A DNA stretch of 64,000 nucleotides from Asterias amurensis (GCF_032118995.1 NC_092651.1:26458349-26522348), one strand, 5' to 3'; numbered from the stretch's first letter, positions 46,001 to 54,634 are shown. Notes: generated by a model not told the origin, from the letters alone. Translations and numbers: made by a program.

Positions 46001-49000
46001 GAAAGCAGATGATTGAAAATAAAATTAGCGACAAAGAAACATACAGAGAGCATAACAAAAAGACAGGAAAAACACAAGAGAGATAATGATGGATAATGGA
46101 TACATCAATGCAAGACAAATAACATTAGTGAAAAATAATGTCTTCAAACAAGGTTGTACACATGCTTTGTTTTAGGACAGTATTTCCAAGTTTTTTTTTA
46201 TCAATATGCCTTTTAATAAATTTCAAATAGTTACATTACTCAGTTTTGCTTTTAATCATCAAAAACCAACGAAAGAATTTAGTGACAAAGTAAAAAGTTA
46301 TCATTAAGACACTTACAAAGTAATTGATATTGAACAACGTTTTAATCACCAAAAATTCAAAAAAAAAATTGAAACAGAGCAAACTTACCTTGAAGAGATT
46401 GATGTTGTCTATCTGAGTAGCAAAGAGAAAGTCATTGATGGTGAACAGCTTGCTCGTCTCTGGACCCGTCTTCTGTGAATCTGGAGGACAATCCGTCTTG
46501 CCTCCTAAGATCCGGATCCAGCCGGTAAGAACCTGTAAGATCTGCTTGATGTACATCAGATTCTTGGCCTTCAGCCGACTCCTAAAATGTGAAAAATTGT
46601 GGTCATAGTTCCATGGAGGGAAAACAAGTTTATTGGTGACAACTACATGTACATAAAAGAGGAGGCTGTTCTAAAAATTAAAGTCCTTCAGATGGTCAAA
46701 GAATTACTACCTCTTCTGAAAATTGAGCAATATTCTGCATTAAACAAACTAACTATAGCTTTTGAGAAAAATAAGTAATTTACAAATTTCGATCTTTCGT
46801 GGAAATTCATCTGTGTTGGCAATTCTATCAAACTTGTGTTTAACTTTTTATCAGATGCAGTAACAATGGTCTTCATTCACGACCGGTACTCAAACCCACA
46901 ATCTGCTTGTCAGAAACACAAGAGCTTGTGTTCGGTGCGGTTAACCACTCGCCCACGAAACACCATGTCTTCAAGGCGTTCAATAAAATCTTGATCAGAC
47001 CAAAACAAATGTGAAGATGCATCTCACCTGTATTTTGTCATGTACTGACTGAGTTGTGAGTGTGCTCGACAAAGCTGAAAGAGATGAAGACAAAAATGTA
47101 ATTAAATGTTTTAGAAATAGTTTCACTCATAATCAAATACAAAGGGAATCAAGCAGGAAAAATATACTTTCCCGTTTGCTGTTTCAATCAATATGCTTTG
47201 GAAAAAGAATACTGATCAAAACATCCGGTGGTTACAACTGCTGGATCTGGGCCCAATTTCATGGCCCTGCTTACTGCCGAATTCTGCGCTTCTGATCAAG
47301 ATTCCCCGCTTGCGTGCAAGCGCCGAATTTCTGCGCTAGCCTTGCAAGCGTAGAATGCCTAGCAACGTGGAGTACGCACAGGCAGAAGCAAAAATTCCCC
47401 GCTTACCTGTGAAATACGCTTGCCATAAGCACAGAATTCCCTGCTTCCGTAAGCGCCAAATCTTTGCTTACGGTAAACAGAGCCATGAAACTGGGCCCCG
47501 TGATCAGAAACACAACAGCTCAAAAAGGAAGATTTTATCATTTGGCGTCACTGCAAACTTGACTTTTCAACTACACTTCCACTGAACATAACGAGTATAC
47601 CTCATCTAACTTCCTCAAACCTCTTCTATCAGCCTCATGCCTTACCTGACCTCCTGTGACCTCTACACTGTAGACATTTGAGATGGTTTCAATGAGGTTA
47701 TGTGCCTCATCGATGATGACTACATTCCCATCCAGTCGTATCCCACAGGCCTTACGGGTTGAGGAATGAAGGAGGGTGTTGTAAGGCAGAACAACCAGCT
47801 GGAAAAACAATCAATTAAGGAATTAGGTTTTCATTCATGTTGTTTTCAAGAAAAATTGACTTGAGTGGGACTTGAACCAACGACCTCCGGATTAAAGTAC
47901 CATCGGTCTACCAACTGAGCTATCCATCCCTATGTTGTTGGTCTGAACAAAGATACTAGCAAAATAGGGAGACCGCCCACATAGGGCTGGATAGTTGGTA
48001 GAGAGCCAACATGTTAATTTGGAGGTCTTTGGTTCAAGTCTTGCTCCAGTCAGTTTTTCTTTGTTCAATCCCAAATAATCAACCCAGTCTGTTTCCCTCG
48101 TGGTTTATTACTTGATATGTTACTTTTTAATTCGCAAGAAGCAAAAAGCTACTGACAAATTCATTGTTTATAGAGCCAGGAAATGAACACGACAGAACTA
48201 AAGTCCTTCAATGTCCCGGTTGAACTTTCAGTAAAAAAACAGTTTAAAAACAATGATCAACCAATAGTCACAACCAAAAAGTTAAAATTTTAAATTATTG
48301 ATAAAGCAGAAAGTGAAGCAGAAAAGCACAGAAAACAGAATCGCGACGTATCTTTAAAAAAACTTACAAGATAGAAATATCATGCACGGAGGTAAAATTG
48401 CAACAAATAAATATACATATCCATGGCAAACAAATTTGCAGTAGAAATTCTTGTCAAAGACAGTTTGTAACATTGCAAATTATTACTGGTAAATTACAAC
48501 AACAATATTCACACAAAAACACTGCATAGAATAAATTGCAATAAAAATTGAAACAAGATAAATTCAGTCATGTTCATAAATTCTGACATATTTTCACCAG
48601 CATAAAATAGCAAATAACATGGTAATGGAAACAATGTATTGTACACAGAAAGTTATAACACATTCCAAGGCAATGGAATTGTAATTTCAACAACTGTAAT
48701 CTCTCTCCTGACGACAATCAGCGCATACTGATCAAAATCAAGTTATTACAGACACCAGTTCTTTTCAGAACTACTACAACCCACAATTTCTGTACAAGGT
48801 GTCACCACAAACGTTCACTTGAAATTAAAAAATGTTTCTCAATGTGATTTTTAAAAAAAGTTAATGGCCCGACCATTCAACCTTAGCATAGTCTTTCTCA
48901 AAGACTTAAGTGAGAAAGACTCTTCTACCGTCGAACGAGAGACTCTGCTAGGGGTTGAATAGTCGGGCCATTAACTTTTTTGTGCACTTATACCGTAGAT

Positions 49001-52000
49001 CCTTTTGGTTGGTAAACAGTTTGCAAAGTATATTTTCTTGATTTAATTTGTTCACATCTTCTTGAAATTGCTTTATGAATTCTCACTTTAAAAAAATACT
49101 TTTACAAGATTCGGGTCTTTTTACAAAAAAAAGAAAAAGAAGTTTCTTAGTACCTACCTCTGCACTTGGAATGGTATACCTAGTCCCATAGTACGGGCAA
49201 GCCTTAAGTTCCTTGCCGATGGACAGGAGTTGTTCAACGTCCAGGACTTCTAAGGCCACTCTATATTTGAAGGTGTCCATCTGACCGGCAGTATAGAATG
49301 GACATCCAGACGCTGATGTCTTCTTCCGTTTGGACTTGATTTGATCTTCTTCTTTGTGCTTCTCCTTCTTTTCTGTTGAGTGGATGGCGGTAAACATTTC
49401 GATTAGAATTGATAAACTTGTGATTAAACCGTGTGATTATATATTTATAACAATAACTACATAGAGTAAGTGTAAGCATCAAAACCCACAAAAATTAAAT
49501 AATGGTTCTTGTGGTTGATCTAGCTTGGAGCCTGGTGCCTTACATATTTGGCTGTTTACTCCCAAGGGAGCTGATTGTGGGTTTTAGATAAATAATAATT
49601 TGGGGGGCTAATCATCCTTACTCGCAGCTAAGAGCTGAGTTGCGAAGGACGCGGCTACAACGTGTTCGAGAAGCAGGCATGGAAAGGCGTCTTTGGCTGC
49701 CAGTCACATCAACCCATTATGACCACGGAGCACAGCCAAGATCAAAAGTGTTTGATTTTTTTCCCAAGGGAGGAAAACCGGATGTTCTGGAAAACCCTTG
49801 TGGCACAGCAGAGAATCAACGCACAACTCAACTCACATGTGGCCCCGGTCGGGAATCGAACCGGGTCACCTTGGTGAGAGGCGAGAGCTTTACGCACAAG
49901 CCAACCATGCCATTCCATTAAGGAATGAAATGAAGTGACCAAGGCTAACACTATTCAAAGAGCAATGGTCATTTCTTGGATTTGCACTGCATAAATTATA
50001 AGAGCCATTATTAACAGTGTAGTAATCTATACAGCTATAATTTCAATGAGCCTTGTTGAGGTATGATGGACGTGATAGGAGTGTACTGTTTAATTTGAGT
50101 GTACAAACACACAAATATACCCAAACCTTTTAGTGTTGTAGCATTGTGTCCGCCATATCTCAAAAAGGCTTATTGTTTTGGTTATTTGGTCACCTACCTT
50201 TTTTCTTTTTCTGCAGTTCTAGGCATCTGTCGTTGATTAAACTCTGGGATTGCAACTTTTTAACCGATTCATTGATGCACAAATTCTGGTTGGAATAAAA
50301 GAGGAAACGGGATGCTTTCAAAATTATATGGAAATTGCATGGTGAAATTAGATAGTAGGATTACGGAAGCAGCATGTATATAAATAATTTTTGAAAGCGC
50401 AGAAAAAATTGGAAACTATGAAAAACCAGTGTTTAGACTATATATTATGACTCAAAAACACATAAAATAATAAACCTGTGAAAGTTTAGGCTCAATCTGT
50501 CATCGGAACGACGACTGAGAAAACATAAATTGCATAGGTTTTCCCTGGAATATTTCTTTTGAGTTTTCCTCATCTAAAACTAAAACTTTCTACCTTAACG
50601 CCTCTCCGATGGGTTCTTGGCTAGTACAGTGAATTGGTTCACTTTGCTGAGAGTTCTTGGCTTCACAACCAGAATAAATGAAATGAAATGAACTGTGTCT
50701 TAACAAAGCCCCTTACCTGTCTTGAACCTAGAGTCACTACTTTCGTTGTTTCTCCGTACGGACTTTTCTGGACCTCGTGTACAAACTGACTCAACTGAGA
50801 ATGAGTTCGACTGCAGTAAAATATCTGCAAGCAAAGGATTGATAGACAGTCAATTATTATATAGAAATCATGTCTCGAATTTCAACCTTAAGAGGGCAAA
50901 AACCATCATCACTTTGCCAATAGCACTACCATTGAAAGTTACACTATGTGTATCTGCTTGCAAGGTAGATTATGTACTTTTGAGAACTTGTCTGGCTTTA
51001 TATTCTACATCAAGAGAAAAGATTTTTCAGAATTCAGGAGACTTCTCTCCTACCGTGGAGTATATTTTTGGAAATCAGGGGGGGACTTCTCAGGTCTGAA
51101 AGCTTTTTAGCTAATACCTGGGCAGAAGGTTAGAAATACTTTCGCTGAGTGAATCGAGGGGACTTCTCGTTATTAACTTCACAAAGAAAAGCCCTCAAGC
51201 AAACCAAGTGTCTTACCTTAGTGACATGAGGCTCAGCATCCTCCTCATCATCCTCCCCAGAATCACAAGATGTTGTCATCTCATCGTCGCTATGATAATC
51301 AGCTACAAGGAGGCTGTCTTCATCACTGTCTGCTGGTTTCTCAAGGTTATCGTTCTCATCTAGAGGCTGCGACATATCGGACTTGTCCGTCGGAGAAAAT
51401 CGCTACCACAGAAAGTTAAATGAAATTGTTGATGAATTATTCTTTAAGTTCTTTCAAAACACGGTCGATTGGCTCCTTAGAATCACAAATCAAAATCACA
51501 AGCGGAAATCAGCATCAACCCCAACCCCCCTGTTTACATTTTAAAAGAAAAAGATGAAATGATAAGCACAAGCACATGACATGCAAGTGGTTCAGAATAA
51601 CTTTTTGTGATGCACCAATTCTTCAATAAAAAGAGTCCTCATGAAAGTGGAAACAATATTACAAGTCTCCAACCTTCACATTATTAAAACAGTGTAAAAT
51701 GCCAAGATCAACAAAGTTGTCATAACCCAATCATGGAAATCTTTCCAGTTACAAACAAAATGCCCGTCCTTTAAACAGCAAAGCCAACACCCAGCGACAA
51801 AAATATGGAGCAACCAATCCATCCAGGGGCCGATTTCACAAAGAGCTAAGATTGATCATAACTGCAAATCAATCATAGTTGCTAAGAAAAGTGTGATGTC
51901 ACAATACAAATCACTATGGTAATACTGGTAATTTGTCTAGCGATGAATTTTTTGCTTTGTGAAATCGGCTCCAGGAGATATTATTTTAGGGATGTTTTCT

Positions 52001-54582
52001 TTTTTTGTAGTACCTTTCGTTTGACAATGGCCTTTTGTTTGATCTCATCTCTCATTTGTTGCAACTTTTCTTCTCTCTTCAATATCTGCTTATGCTCCTC
52101 CTGAAGATTAAAACAAAAGCTTTTTATTCAAAGGTTCATTGCTGTTGAGTTATAAGTTTATTGTTGTTGATGACAACAAGAGTGTTGTTGATGACAACAA
52201 GAGTTGATGACAACAAATGACAATAAAAACAAAATTTGTTGTGTGCTCTTAGCTTATACTTGCAATTATTTCCGGCAACTTACATGTGAAAACGAACGAG
52301 GCAAGTGTTAAAATTCTTCTACTGCCTGATCATTCAATACAATTTGGTATCACATGTTGAATGGGTGACTTAGATACAAAACAGTATAGTGATTCTGCTT
52401 CTCATATCCAACAAGGCCAAAGGCCGAGTTGGATATGGGATGCAGGCGGCCAGAATGACACTTAGCCTATGTGCTGTACTTGCAATTTCCCAGACATTTC
52501 TTTGCAGTCATTTACGGTGCAGGGGAGCTCAAAATCATTCTTCTGGCACAAGCTTTAGATGGTCCTTTTTTACTTTTTAACAGTGGATAAATGTAGGTTT
52601 AAAACAAGCACACATGTTGACTTCCACTTACAATGAGCAGGGTATTTTTCTCCATCTGAGCTCGTTTGTTGTCAAATTCCAGAACCCAGTCAGGCTCTGA
52701 GCTTGTGGGAGTTTTCTTCAAGTCAATCACCGCCTCTCCACTGTCCCTGTGATAACATTTCAGATAAACATTTTGTTAAAAAGAAATTATGAGAGATCGC
52801 CTAACATCACAAGGCGGGACAGCCACTTCAATGTGGGGACTACACTTAACTGATTTGGGCTATCGACCCAAATTAACTGCCACCACGAGCCTATAGCCAC
52901 CTTTATGTACTCCTGGGGGCTGAAACAGGGTTATCCCCTTCATAGTCTGTAAAGATGTAGGCATAGGTATCATCCACAAGGAGCCTGGCTGGGAGAGCAG
53001 AATGCACTACCTTCCCAACTTTTTACAAAGCAATTATCTGATTATGGTTAAGTGTCTTGCTCAAGCGACACTGTCATTATTCACTGCTGATAACACCAGA
53101 GCTTGGGTTCGGTGAACTAGACAAGCCATAACAATTATTATACAACTGTAGTTTTAGATGTTTAAAAAGTATCCTAATCATGTACTTATATTAATCAGTG
53201 ACTTACCCCTGTGTTTGGCTTTCTCCTTTGATTATTGCTTCAATCGCTTCGCGTTCTTTCTGTTGAAAATCAGTCAGCCACTTGAGGGCACCACAGATTA
53301 AGCTGAGAGATTTACCCTTCAATAAATAGTTTGAGACCAAATTATTATCTTACAAATTACAGGGCTTGAATTTAGTGAATAAAATCACAAGACCAAGAGG
53401 CATGTAGCTGTTTTTTTTTAACTGGACCAGATAATTTGTATGAGAACAAAACTTTCTACAAAATTACACTCTCTTTCTATTTGATCTTATGGGTAATACT
53501 TAACATAAATGAAGGATACTTGTCTGACTCAAAGTCAATTGAACATAATTTTAAAATTGAAGATGAAGTGGAAGATCATTCAGACACACAAAACTGTCGG
53601 ACTTGTCTGGTTGACGCAAAAACACTGGCCTCGGCCTGTGGTTCAGTGTAAATTTCAAGCCCTGTTTTTTTGTTATCACTCCATGACTTCAAACAGCTGT
53701 GAAAAAGGCACGGGTCTTGCACGACGTTGTTCAGGCCAGTAGTCCAACTGTCCGCAAAACAATGGACCGATCCGGCCTGCCTATCAATCAAACTGTGCGC
53801 GCTCACCCATTTGACCAATCACAGCAATGATTGTGGTCGGACAAACTCTGTCATGCGTGCGCGTATATTTGGCACGCGCGGCAGAATCGTGAAGAATGTC
53901 ATTGGGAGTGTTCGTACACGTGTCTTGCTCACGTGTGCGGTGGGCGGAGCTTAGTGGAAAGCCGGAACAGTCCATTGATGGCACCCAAAGTTGTTCTGGG
54001 TGTTAAAAACCGTCGTAGGCAGTCCAGAAAATCTTGACATGATACAGGTCATCCAACAGTGGTTCAGGTATTAACAGACTCAATCAAAATAATAACAGAA
54101 ATAGAGTGTTGCCTTCAAGTTTGAAAGCAAAAGAAGATCAAAGACAATATTCCTGAAATCTGACAAGTCAAAGGCATGGGCCAAATTTCACAAAGCTGCT
54201 TAAGCACAAACACAAGCTTACAGGTATGCATATACCAGAATAAGGTTACCAGCCAAACTACTATGTCACAAGTACAACTTGTGACGGCAATCCTGCTCAT
54301 TTCTGCTTAGCAAAAAATGTGTAAGCAATATTTTCTGCTTTTAAAGCACCTCTATGAACTTGGACCCTGGTTTTGAAGGGACTTTTTAAGTGACAAAACT
54401 GTAAAACTTTACTCAACTGTTCCTGTTGGACTCTCAAATATTCCAATCTTCCCCTCATTAATGGTGGCATAGAGATTCTTCATGAAGTCTTCTTGGATGT
54501 TGTACGGGGTAAAAGGAAAAGGGAAGCTTAGGGGTGTCGAGGGGGAGGTATCATCCTCGCATGAGGTCACGGAGATGTCCAT
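36944..54582 (-). CDS. DDX11: ATP-dependent DNA helicase DDX11/CHL1 (21 coding exons, last exon missing)
   Basis: Nuclear superfamily-2 iron-sulphur helicase of the XPD/FANCJ/RTEL1 group. It unwinds DNA 5' to 3' and supports replication, repair and sister-chromatid cohesion. I assembled 21 exons (listed separately) with GT-AG borders and consistent phases, 2703 bases or 901 codons. Family members have about 900-970 residues, so only a short C-terminal piece is missing. Motifs: [11 protein letters not shown] at 20-30; Walker A SPTGTGKS 51-58; iron-sulphur cysteines 260, 278, 310 and 345; DEAH 388-391; AGGTMQP 622-628; [12 protein letters not shown] 781-792; motif VI QSIGRAIRH 847-855. The start ATG at 54582 has ACC before it and G after it. 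The acidic segment 160-221 is family-typical. No disabling change was found. Confidence 0.95.
37829..38063 (+). mobile_element. GGGCCCAATTTCATAGAG-family MITE (intronic)
   Basis: Starts GGGCCCAATTTCATAGAGC TGCTAAGC. It shares the GGATTACCAACCAAA / TTTGGTTGGTAGTCC inner stem with the copy at 45716. The right terminus is decayed. Confidence 0.65.
38737..38812 (-). CDS. DDX11: DDX11 coding exon 20
   Basis: Residues 825-849 plus one base: [10 protein letters not shown], then the [13 protein letters not shown] block leading into motif VI. Acceptor ACTCTGTTAG, donor ATTG|GTAAGT. 76 bp. Confidence 0.92.
38819..39185. repeat. Three-unit intronic tandem repeat
   Basis: Three diverged units start near 38819, 38932 and 39070. 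Each opens with CAGT..(G)TCA.AAA.AAAA.TAGT.ATCAA and continues with GCAAAATATTTCATGA / GTGACAG.. blocks. They lie within the intron between exons 19 and 20 and are non-coding. Confidence 0.7.
39222..39306 (-). CDS. DDX11: DDX11 coding exon 19
   Basis: Residues 796-824: [20 protein letters not shown] and MDYLNATM, the helicase domain 2 segment after motif V. Acceptor CTAATTTTTAG, donor ATG|GTAAAG. 85 bp. Confidence 0.92.
39594..39688 (+). repeat. Dispersed repeat fragment
   Basis: Matches about 31928-32030 in the same orientation (GTCTGAAAC, GGTCCAGATATCAGGAG, CATTGAAATGATAGCA, CTGGAGTTTAA). Family unknown. Confidence 0.5.
39689..39908. mobile_element. MITE with GGGCCATGTCACA inverted ends
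   Basis: The left TAAGGGCCATGTCACACAAG and right CTCATGTGACAGGCCTTTA are inverted. Inner arms GGCAATTTACAGGCAAC / GTTGCTTGTAAAAGTTGCC also pair. About 220 bp, non-coding, in intron 18. Confidence 0.75.
39909..40195 (+). mobile_element. Non-LTR retrotransposon 3' fragment
   Basis: One frame reads [20 protein letters not shown], then [11 protein letters not shown], matching the C-terminal end of endonuclease/reverse-transcriptase proteins of RTE/CR1-type elements (RLRxAGHCxR...LWEPxxGxRxxGRR). A frame change follows at about 40045, where the usual Arg-rich stretch should be (the next frame gives [10 protein letters not shown]). Dead fragment inside a DDX11 intron. Confidence 0.7.
40324..40430 (-). 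CDS. DDX11: DDX11 coding exon 18
   Basis: Residues 761-795. [12 protein letters not shown] (781-792) is the motif V region that senses ATP and DNA. Acceptor GTTTTGGTCAG, donor GGAAG|GTAAGA. 107 bp. Confidence 0.93.
40490..40625. repeat. GGGCACC-type dispersed repeat fragment
   Basis: CCTTGAACTTTGC, then GGGGCAC and AAAGGGCACCACAGC, related to fragments at 34.4, 60.9 and 62.2 kb. Family unknown. Confidence 0.5.
40751..41152 (+). mobile_element. tRNA-Leu-derived SINE with LINE-like tail
   Basis: The head has A box GTGGCCAAGCGGTCAAGAGC, a CAA anticodon position (AATTCAAACT), a long variable arm and B box GGGTTTGAATCCCC, as in class II tRNA-Leu. The body (CACTTATCAAAAAGAGAAGG, then CCCCGGTGTTCCTGG) and the tail (TTGGCGCCTTGAGTACC ... 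CAATATTATTATTAT) follow. The tail resembles 3' ends of LINEs, suggesting borrowed retrotransposition. Inserted in a DDX11 intron. Confidence 0.8.
41575..41793 (-). CDS. DDX11: DDX11 coding exon 17
   Basis: Residues 688-760, from [11 protein letters not shown] through [12 protein letters not shown] (a helicase domain 2 hallmark) to SSFIE. Acceptor TTTTTATTATAG, donor GAG|GTGAGG. 219 bp, phase 0 to 0. Confidence 0.95.
41811..41880 (-). mobile_element. SINE/LINE tail fragment
   Basis: The minus strand reads GAAGCGCCTTGAGGCCCTTG, then GGGCTCTATAAAAATATTATTATAA. This is the 3' tail type shared by SINEs and LINEs in this window. Confidence 0.6.
41968..42144. mobile_element. 177-bp MITE with GGCCCGGTCCCACTGCAGC ends
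   Basis: Perfect or near-perfect termini GGCCCGGTCCCACTGCAGC and GCTGCAGTGGGACCGGGCC. The inner arms hold GATAACGAGAACGGTAACGA-like blocks. Flanked by TAAA and TTAA. In a DDX11 intron. Confidence 0.85.
42218..42321 (-). CDS. DDX11: DDX11 coding exon 16
   Basis: Residues 653-687: [20 protein letters not shown], then [15 protein letters not shown]. Acceptor GGTCGTTTTTAG, donor ATG|GTAAGA. 104 bp. Confidence 0.92.
42390..42446. repeat. Homopolymer T-run followed by G-run
   Basis: About 26 T's followed at once by a G-rich stretch with runs over ten bases, in the intron upstream of exon 16. Such tracts are prone to polymerase slippage, and the base count here may be an assembly estimate. Confidence 0.7.
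42798..42983 (-). CDS. DDX11: DDX11 coding exon 15
   Basis: Residues 591-652. It carries [23 protein letters not shown] (motif III region) and IVEFSCG. Acceptor TTTTTTCTGCAG, donor TGTG|GTAAGA. 186 bp. Confidence 0.95.
43041..43385 (-). mobile_element. tRNA-Leu-derived SINE, minus strand
   Basis: Same family as 40751-41152. On the minus strand it has GGCCAAGCGGTTAAGAGCAC, TTCAAACTCTGG, GTGTGGGTTCGA, then AGAAGGGGTTTGCTCCGG and the tail AGGCGTGTTATAAATACGG. It faces the opposite way to the 40.7-kb copy in the next intron region. Confidence 0.75.
43665..43750 (+). mobile_element. tRNA-like SINE head
   Basis: AATCTCGGTAGTCTAGTTGG with GACACTGCTCTGGAATCGC and GGTTCAAAATCCCACC resembles a tRNA with A and B boxes. 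The B box has an extra A, so it is a pseudo-tRNA or SINE head. Confidence 0.5.
43855..43977 (-). CDS. DDX11: DDX11 coding exon 14
   Basis: Residues 550-590, including [20 protein letters not shown] and GRVVIHKQ. Acceptor CTGAATTTGAAG, donor CAAG|GTACTG. 123 bp. Confidence 0.9.
44095..44295 (+). mobile_element. Diverged tRNA-Leu-derived SINE
   Basis: AGTCGTGGCAAAAGCGGTTG, then GACTCAAGTTCTGGTA (a CAA anticodon loop) and GTGATTGATTTAGCTTGGTGC. The B box is decayed. The last block recurs at 49500-49560. Confidence 0.55.
44705..44846 (-). CDS. DDX11: DDX11 coding exon 13
   Basis: Residues 503-549: [20 protein letters not shown], then a variable Ser/Lys/Gln-rich linker ending NPSG. Linker variability is normal for the family. 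Acceptor TTGTTTTTTAG, donor TCAG|GTACCA. 142 bp. Confidence 0.85.
45252..45290 (-). CDS. DDX11: DDX11 coding exon 12 (39 bp)
   Basis: Residues 490-502, [13 protein letters not shown], matching the family stretch after NINLFK. Acceptor TTCACTCTGTAG, donor AAG|GTAAGA. Too short to stand out as an open frame. Confidence 0.88.
45716..45933. mobile_element. GGGCCCAATTTCATAGAG-family MITE, intact
   Basis: 218 bp. The ends GGGCCCAATTTCATAGAGC and GCGCTACGAAATTGGGCCC are inverted. The inner arms GCTAAGCAAAAAAATTGCTTAG and GATTACCAACCAATTTTCC-type blocks pair. Intronic, non-coding. Confidence 0.85.
46389..46581 (-). CDS. DDX11: DDX11 coding exon 11
   Basis: Residues 425-489, with [18 protein letters not shown] and [18 protein letters not shown], strongly conserved in DDX11. 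Acceptor CACATTTTAG, donor AAG|GTAAGT. 193 bp. Confidence 0.95.
46880..46965 (-). mobile_element. tRNA-Leu-derived SINE head fragment
   Basis: The minus strand reads GTGGGCGAGTGGTTAACCGC, ACACAAGCTCTTGTGTTTC and GTGGGTTTGAGTACC. It resembles the head of the 40.7-kb SINE; the body is absent. Confidence 0.55.
47028..47074 (-). CDS. DDX11: DDX11 coding exon 10 (47 bp)
   Basis: Residues 410-424 plus two bases, [15 protein letters not shown]. Acceptor CATCTCTTTCAG, donor ACAG|GTGAGA. Confidence 0.9.
47249..47498 (-). mobile_element. 250-bp palindromic MITE, second copy (reversed)
   Basis: Reverse-complement relative of 10166-10415 with identical length. Ends GGGCCCAATTTCATGGCCC and CAGAGCCATGAAACTGGGCCC. 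Located in intron 9, close to exon 9. Confidence 0.85.
47646..47798 (-). CDS. DDX11: DDX11 coding exon 9 (DEAH box)
   Basis: Residues 359-409. [11 protein letters not shown], then [14 protein letters not shown] carries the DEAH box (388-391) that coordinates magnesium and hydrolyses ATP. Acceptor TTGTTTTTCCAG, donor CAG|GTAAGG. 153 bp. Confidence 0.97.
47862..48058. mobile_element. Two head-to-head tRNA-like SINE heads
   Basis: On the minus strand, 47930-47862 reads GGATGGATAGCTCAGTTGG, CTTTAATCCGG and GGTTCAAGTCCCACTC. On the plus strand, 47982-48056 reads GGGCTGGATAGTTGGTAGAG, GTTAATTTGG and GGTTCAAGTCTTGCTCC. Both have A and B boxes but impaired anticodon stems. They are probable SINE relics rather than working tRNA genes. 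Confidence 0.55.
48853..48981. mobile_element. 129-bp foldback MITE (TTAATGGCCCGACCATTCAA)
   Basis: The left AAAAAAGTTAATGGCCCGAC and right GTCGGGCCATTAACTTTTTT are perfectly inverted. Inner arms CTTAGCATAGTCTTTCTCAAAG / CGAGAGACTCTGCTAGG pair imperfectly. Intronic. Confidence 0.8.
49158..49372 (-). CDS. DDX11: DDX11 coding exon 8 (iron-sulphur cysteines 3 and 4)
   Basis: Residues 287-358. A Lys-rich linker ([18 protein letters not shown]) precedes SGCPFY (C310) and [10 protein letters not shown] (C345), the last two cluster ligands. Acceptor ATCCACTCAACAG, donor GAG|GTAGGT. 215 bp. Confidence 0.95.
49640..49925 (-). mobile_element. tRNA-derived SINE, minus strand
   Basis: Minus strand: ATGGTTGGCTTGTGCGTAAAG, then CGGTTCGATTCCCGACC, an A/B-box pair like that of the 13.7-kb SINE, followed by a body reaching about 49640. 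No functional anticodon stem. Confidence 0.55.
50198..50285 (-). CDS. DDX11: DDX11 coding exon 7 (iron-sulphur cysteines 1 and 2)
   Basis: Residues 258-286: NLCINESV (C260) and LINDRCLEL (C278). Acceptor TTATTCCAACCAG, donor AAAG|GTAGGT. 88 bp. Confidence 0.95.
50430..50530 (+). mobile_element. Main MITE family fragment
   Basis: CATAAAATAATAAACCTGTG, then GTTTAGGCTCAATCTGTCATC, matches the left third of the family; both ends are missing. Confidence 0.45.
50580..50700 (+). mobile_element. SINE 3' body and (AAATG)n tail
   Basis: AGTACAGTGAATTGGTTCAC, GAGAGTTCTTGGCTTC and AATAAATGAAATGAAATG correspond to the minus strand of 13556-13640. It is a 5'-truncated copy. Confidence 0.6.
50717..50824 (-). 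CDS. DDX11: DDX11 coding exon 6 (motif Ia)
   Basis: Residues 222-257: [20 protein letters not shown], then VVTLGSRQ. R256 lies four residues before the first cluster cysteine, at the position equivalent to human Arg263, which is mutated in Warsaw breakage syndrome. Acceptor CTTTGCTTGCAG, donor CAG|GTAAGG. 108 bp. Confidence 0.97.
51217..51402 (-). CDS. DDX11: DDX11 coding exon 5 (acidic segment)
   Basis: Residues 160-221. The Asp/Glu/Ser-rich stretch ([24 protein letters not shown]) matches the acidic insert before motif Ia in DDX11. Acceptor TTTCTGTGGTAG, donor AAG|GTAAGA. 186 bp. Confidence 0.92.
51827..51974. mobile_element. MITE with GGGGCCGATTTCACAAAG ends
   Basis: The left GGGGCCGATTTCACAAAGAG and right CTTTGTGAAATCGGCTCC are inverted. 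About 148 bp, intronic. Confidence 0.75.
52014..52100 (-). CDS. DDX11: DDX11 coding exon 4
   Basis: Residues 131-159, a charged helical [20 protein letters not shown] region of probable coiled coil. Acceptor TAATCTTCAG, donor AAG|GTACTA. 87 bp, phase 0 to 0. Confidence 0.88.
52150..52215. repeat. Short tandem repeat GTTGTTGATGACAACAAGA
   Basis: About two and a half copies of a 22-bp unit that is itself partly palindromic (TTGTTGATGACAACAA). Intronic. Confidence 0.7.
52632..52746 (-). CDS. DDX11: DDX11 coding exon 3
   Basis: Residues 92-130, including [20 protein letters not shown], equivalent to the EPAWV segment of other DDX11 proteins. Acceptor AATGTTATCACAG, donor ATT|GTAAGT. 115 bp. Confidence 0.9.
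53207..53316 (-). CDS. DDX11: DDX11 coding exon 2 (completes Walker A)
   Basis: Residues 56-91 plus two bases: [20 protein letters not shown], then [11 protein letters not shown]. It supplies the catalytic lysine K57 of the ATP-binding loop. Acceptor TTTATTGAAG, donor CAGGG|GTAAGT. 110 bp. Confidence 0.95.
54178..54372. mobile_element. GGGCC(C)AATTTCA-family MITE, diverged
   Basis: TGGGCCAAATTTCACAAAGC TGCTTAAGCA at left and AGCACCTCTATGAACTTGGACCC at right, with AAGGTTACCAGCCAAAC inside. It lies in intron 1, about 45 bp from exon 1. Confidence 0.6.
54418..54582 (-). CDS. DDX11: DDX11 coding exon 1 (start codon)
   Basis: Residues 1-55. ATG at 54582 has A at -3 and G at +4. The N-terminus is short and Ser/Thr/Asp-rich, then [15 protein letters not shown] (the Q-motif-like start of the family) and GIFESPTGT, the first half of Walker A. 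The donor is ACA|GTTGAG, weaker than consensus but in the right phase for exon 2. 165 bp. Confidence 0.92.
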
Positions 54583-54634
54583 GGTTGATGTTAGAGTGGC
54601 AGTTGCTCTGGAAATTGTCCCTGTATCAACAACT
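54583..54634 (-). other. DDX11: DDX11 5' untranslated part of exon 1
   Basis: A strong acceptor (TTCTTTGTTTGTTATGCAG) ends at 54635, so the start-codon exon has at least one upstream non-coding exon. That exon and the promoter were not found. Confidence 0.65.

Noticed and set aside
47862..47930. Functional tRNA on the minus strand
   Set aside because: The head resembles a tRNA, but the anticodon stem is mismatched and there is a second degraded head beside it; SINE relics are more likely.
53576..53984. Overlapping frames of 60-80 codons on both strands in the first DDX11 intron
   Set aside because: No domain, overlapping in several frames, and located between exons 1 and 2 of a well-supported gene.
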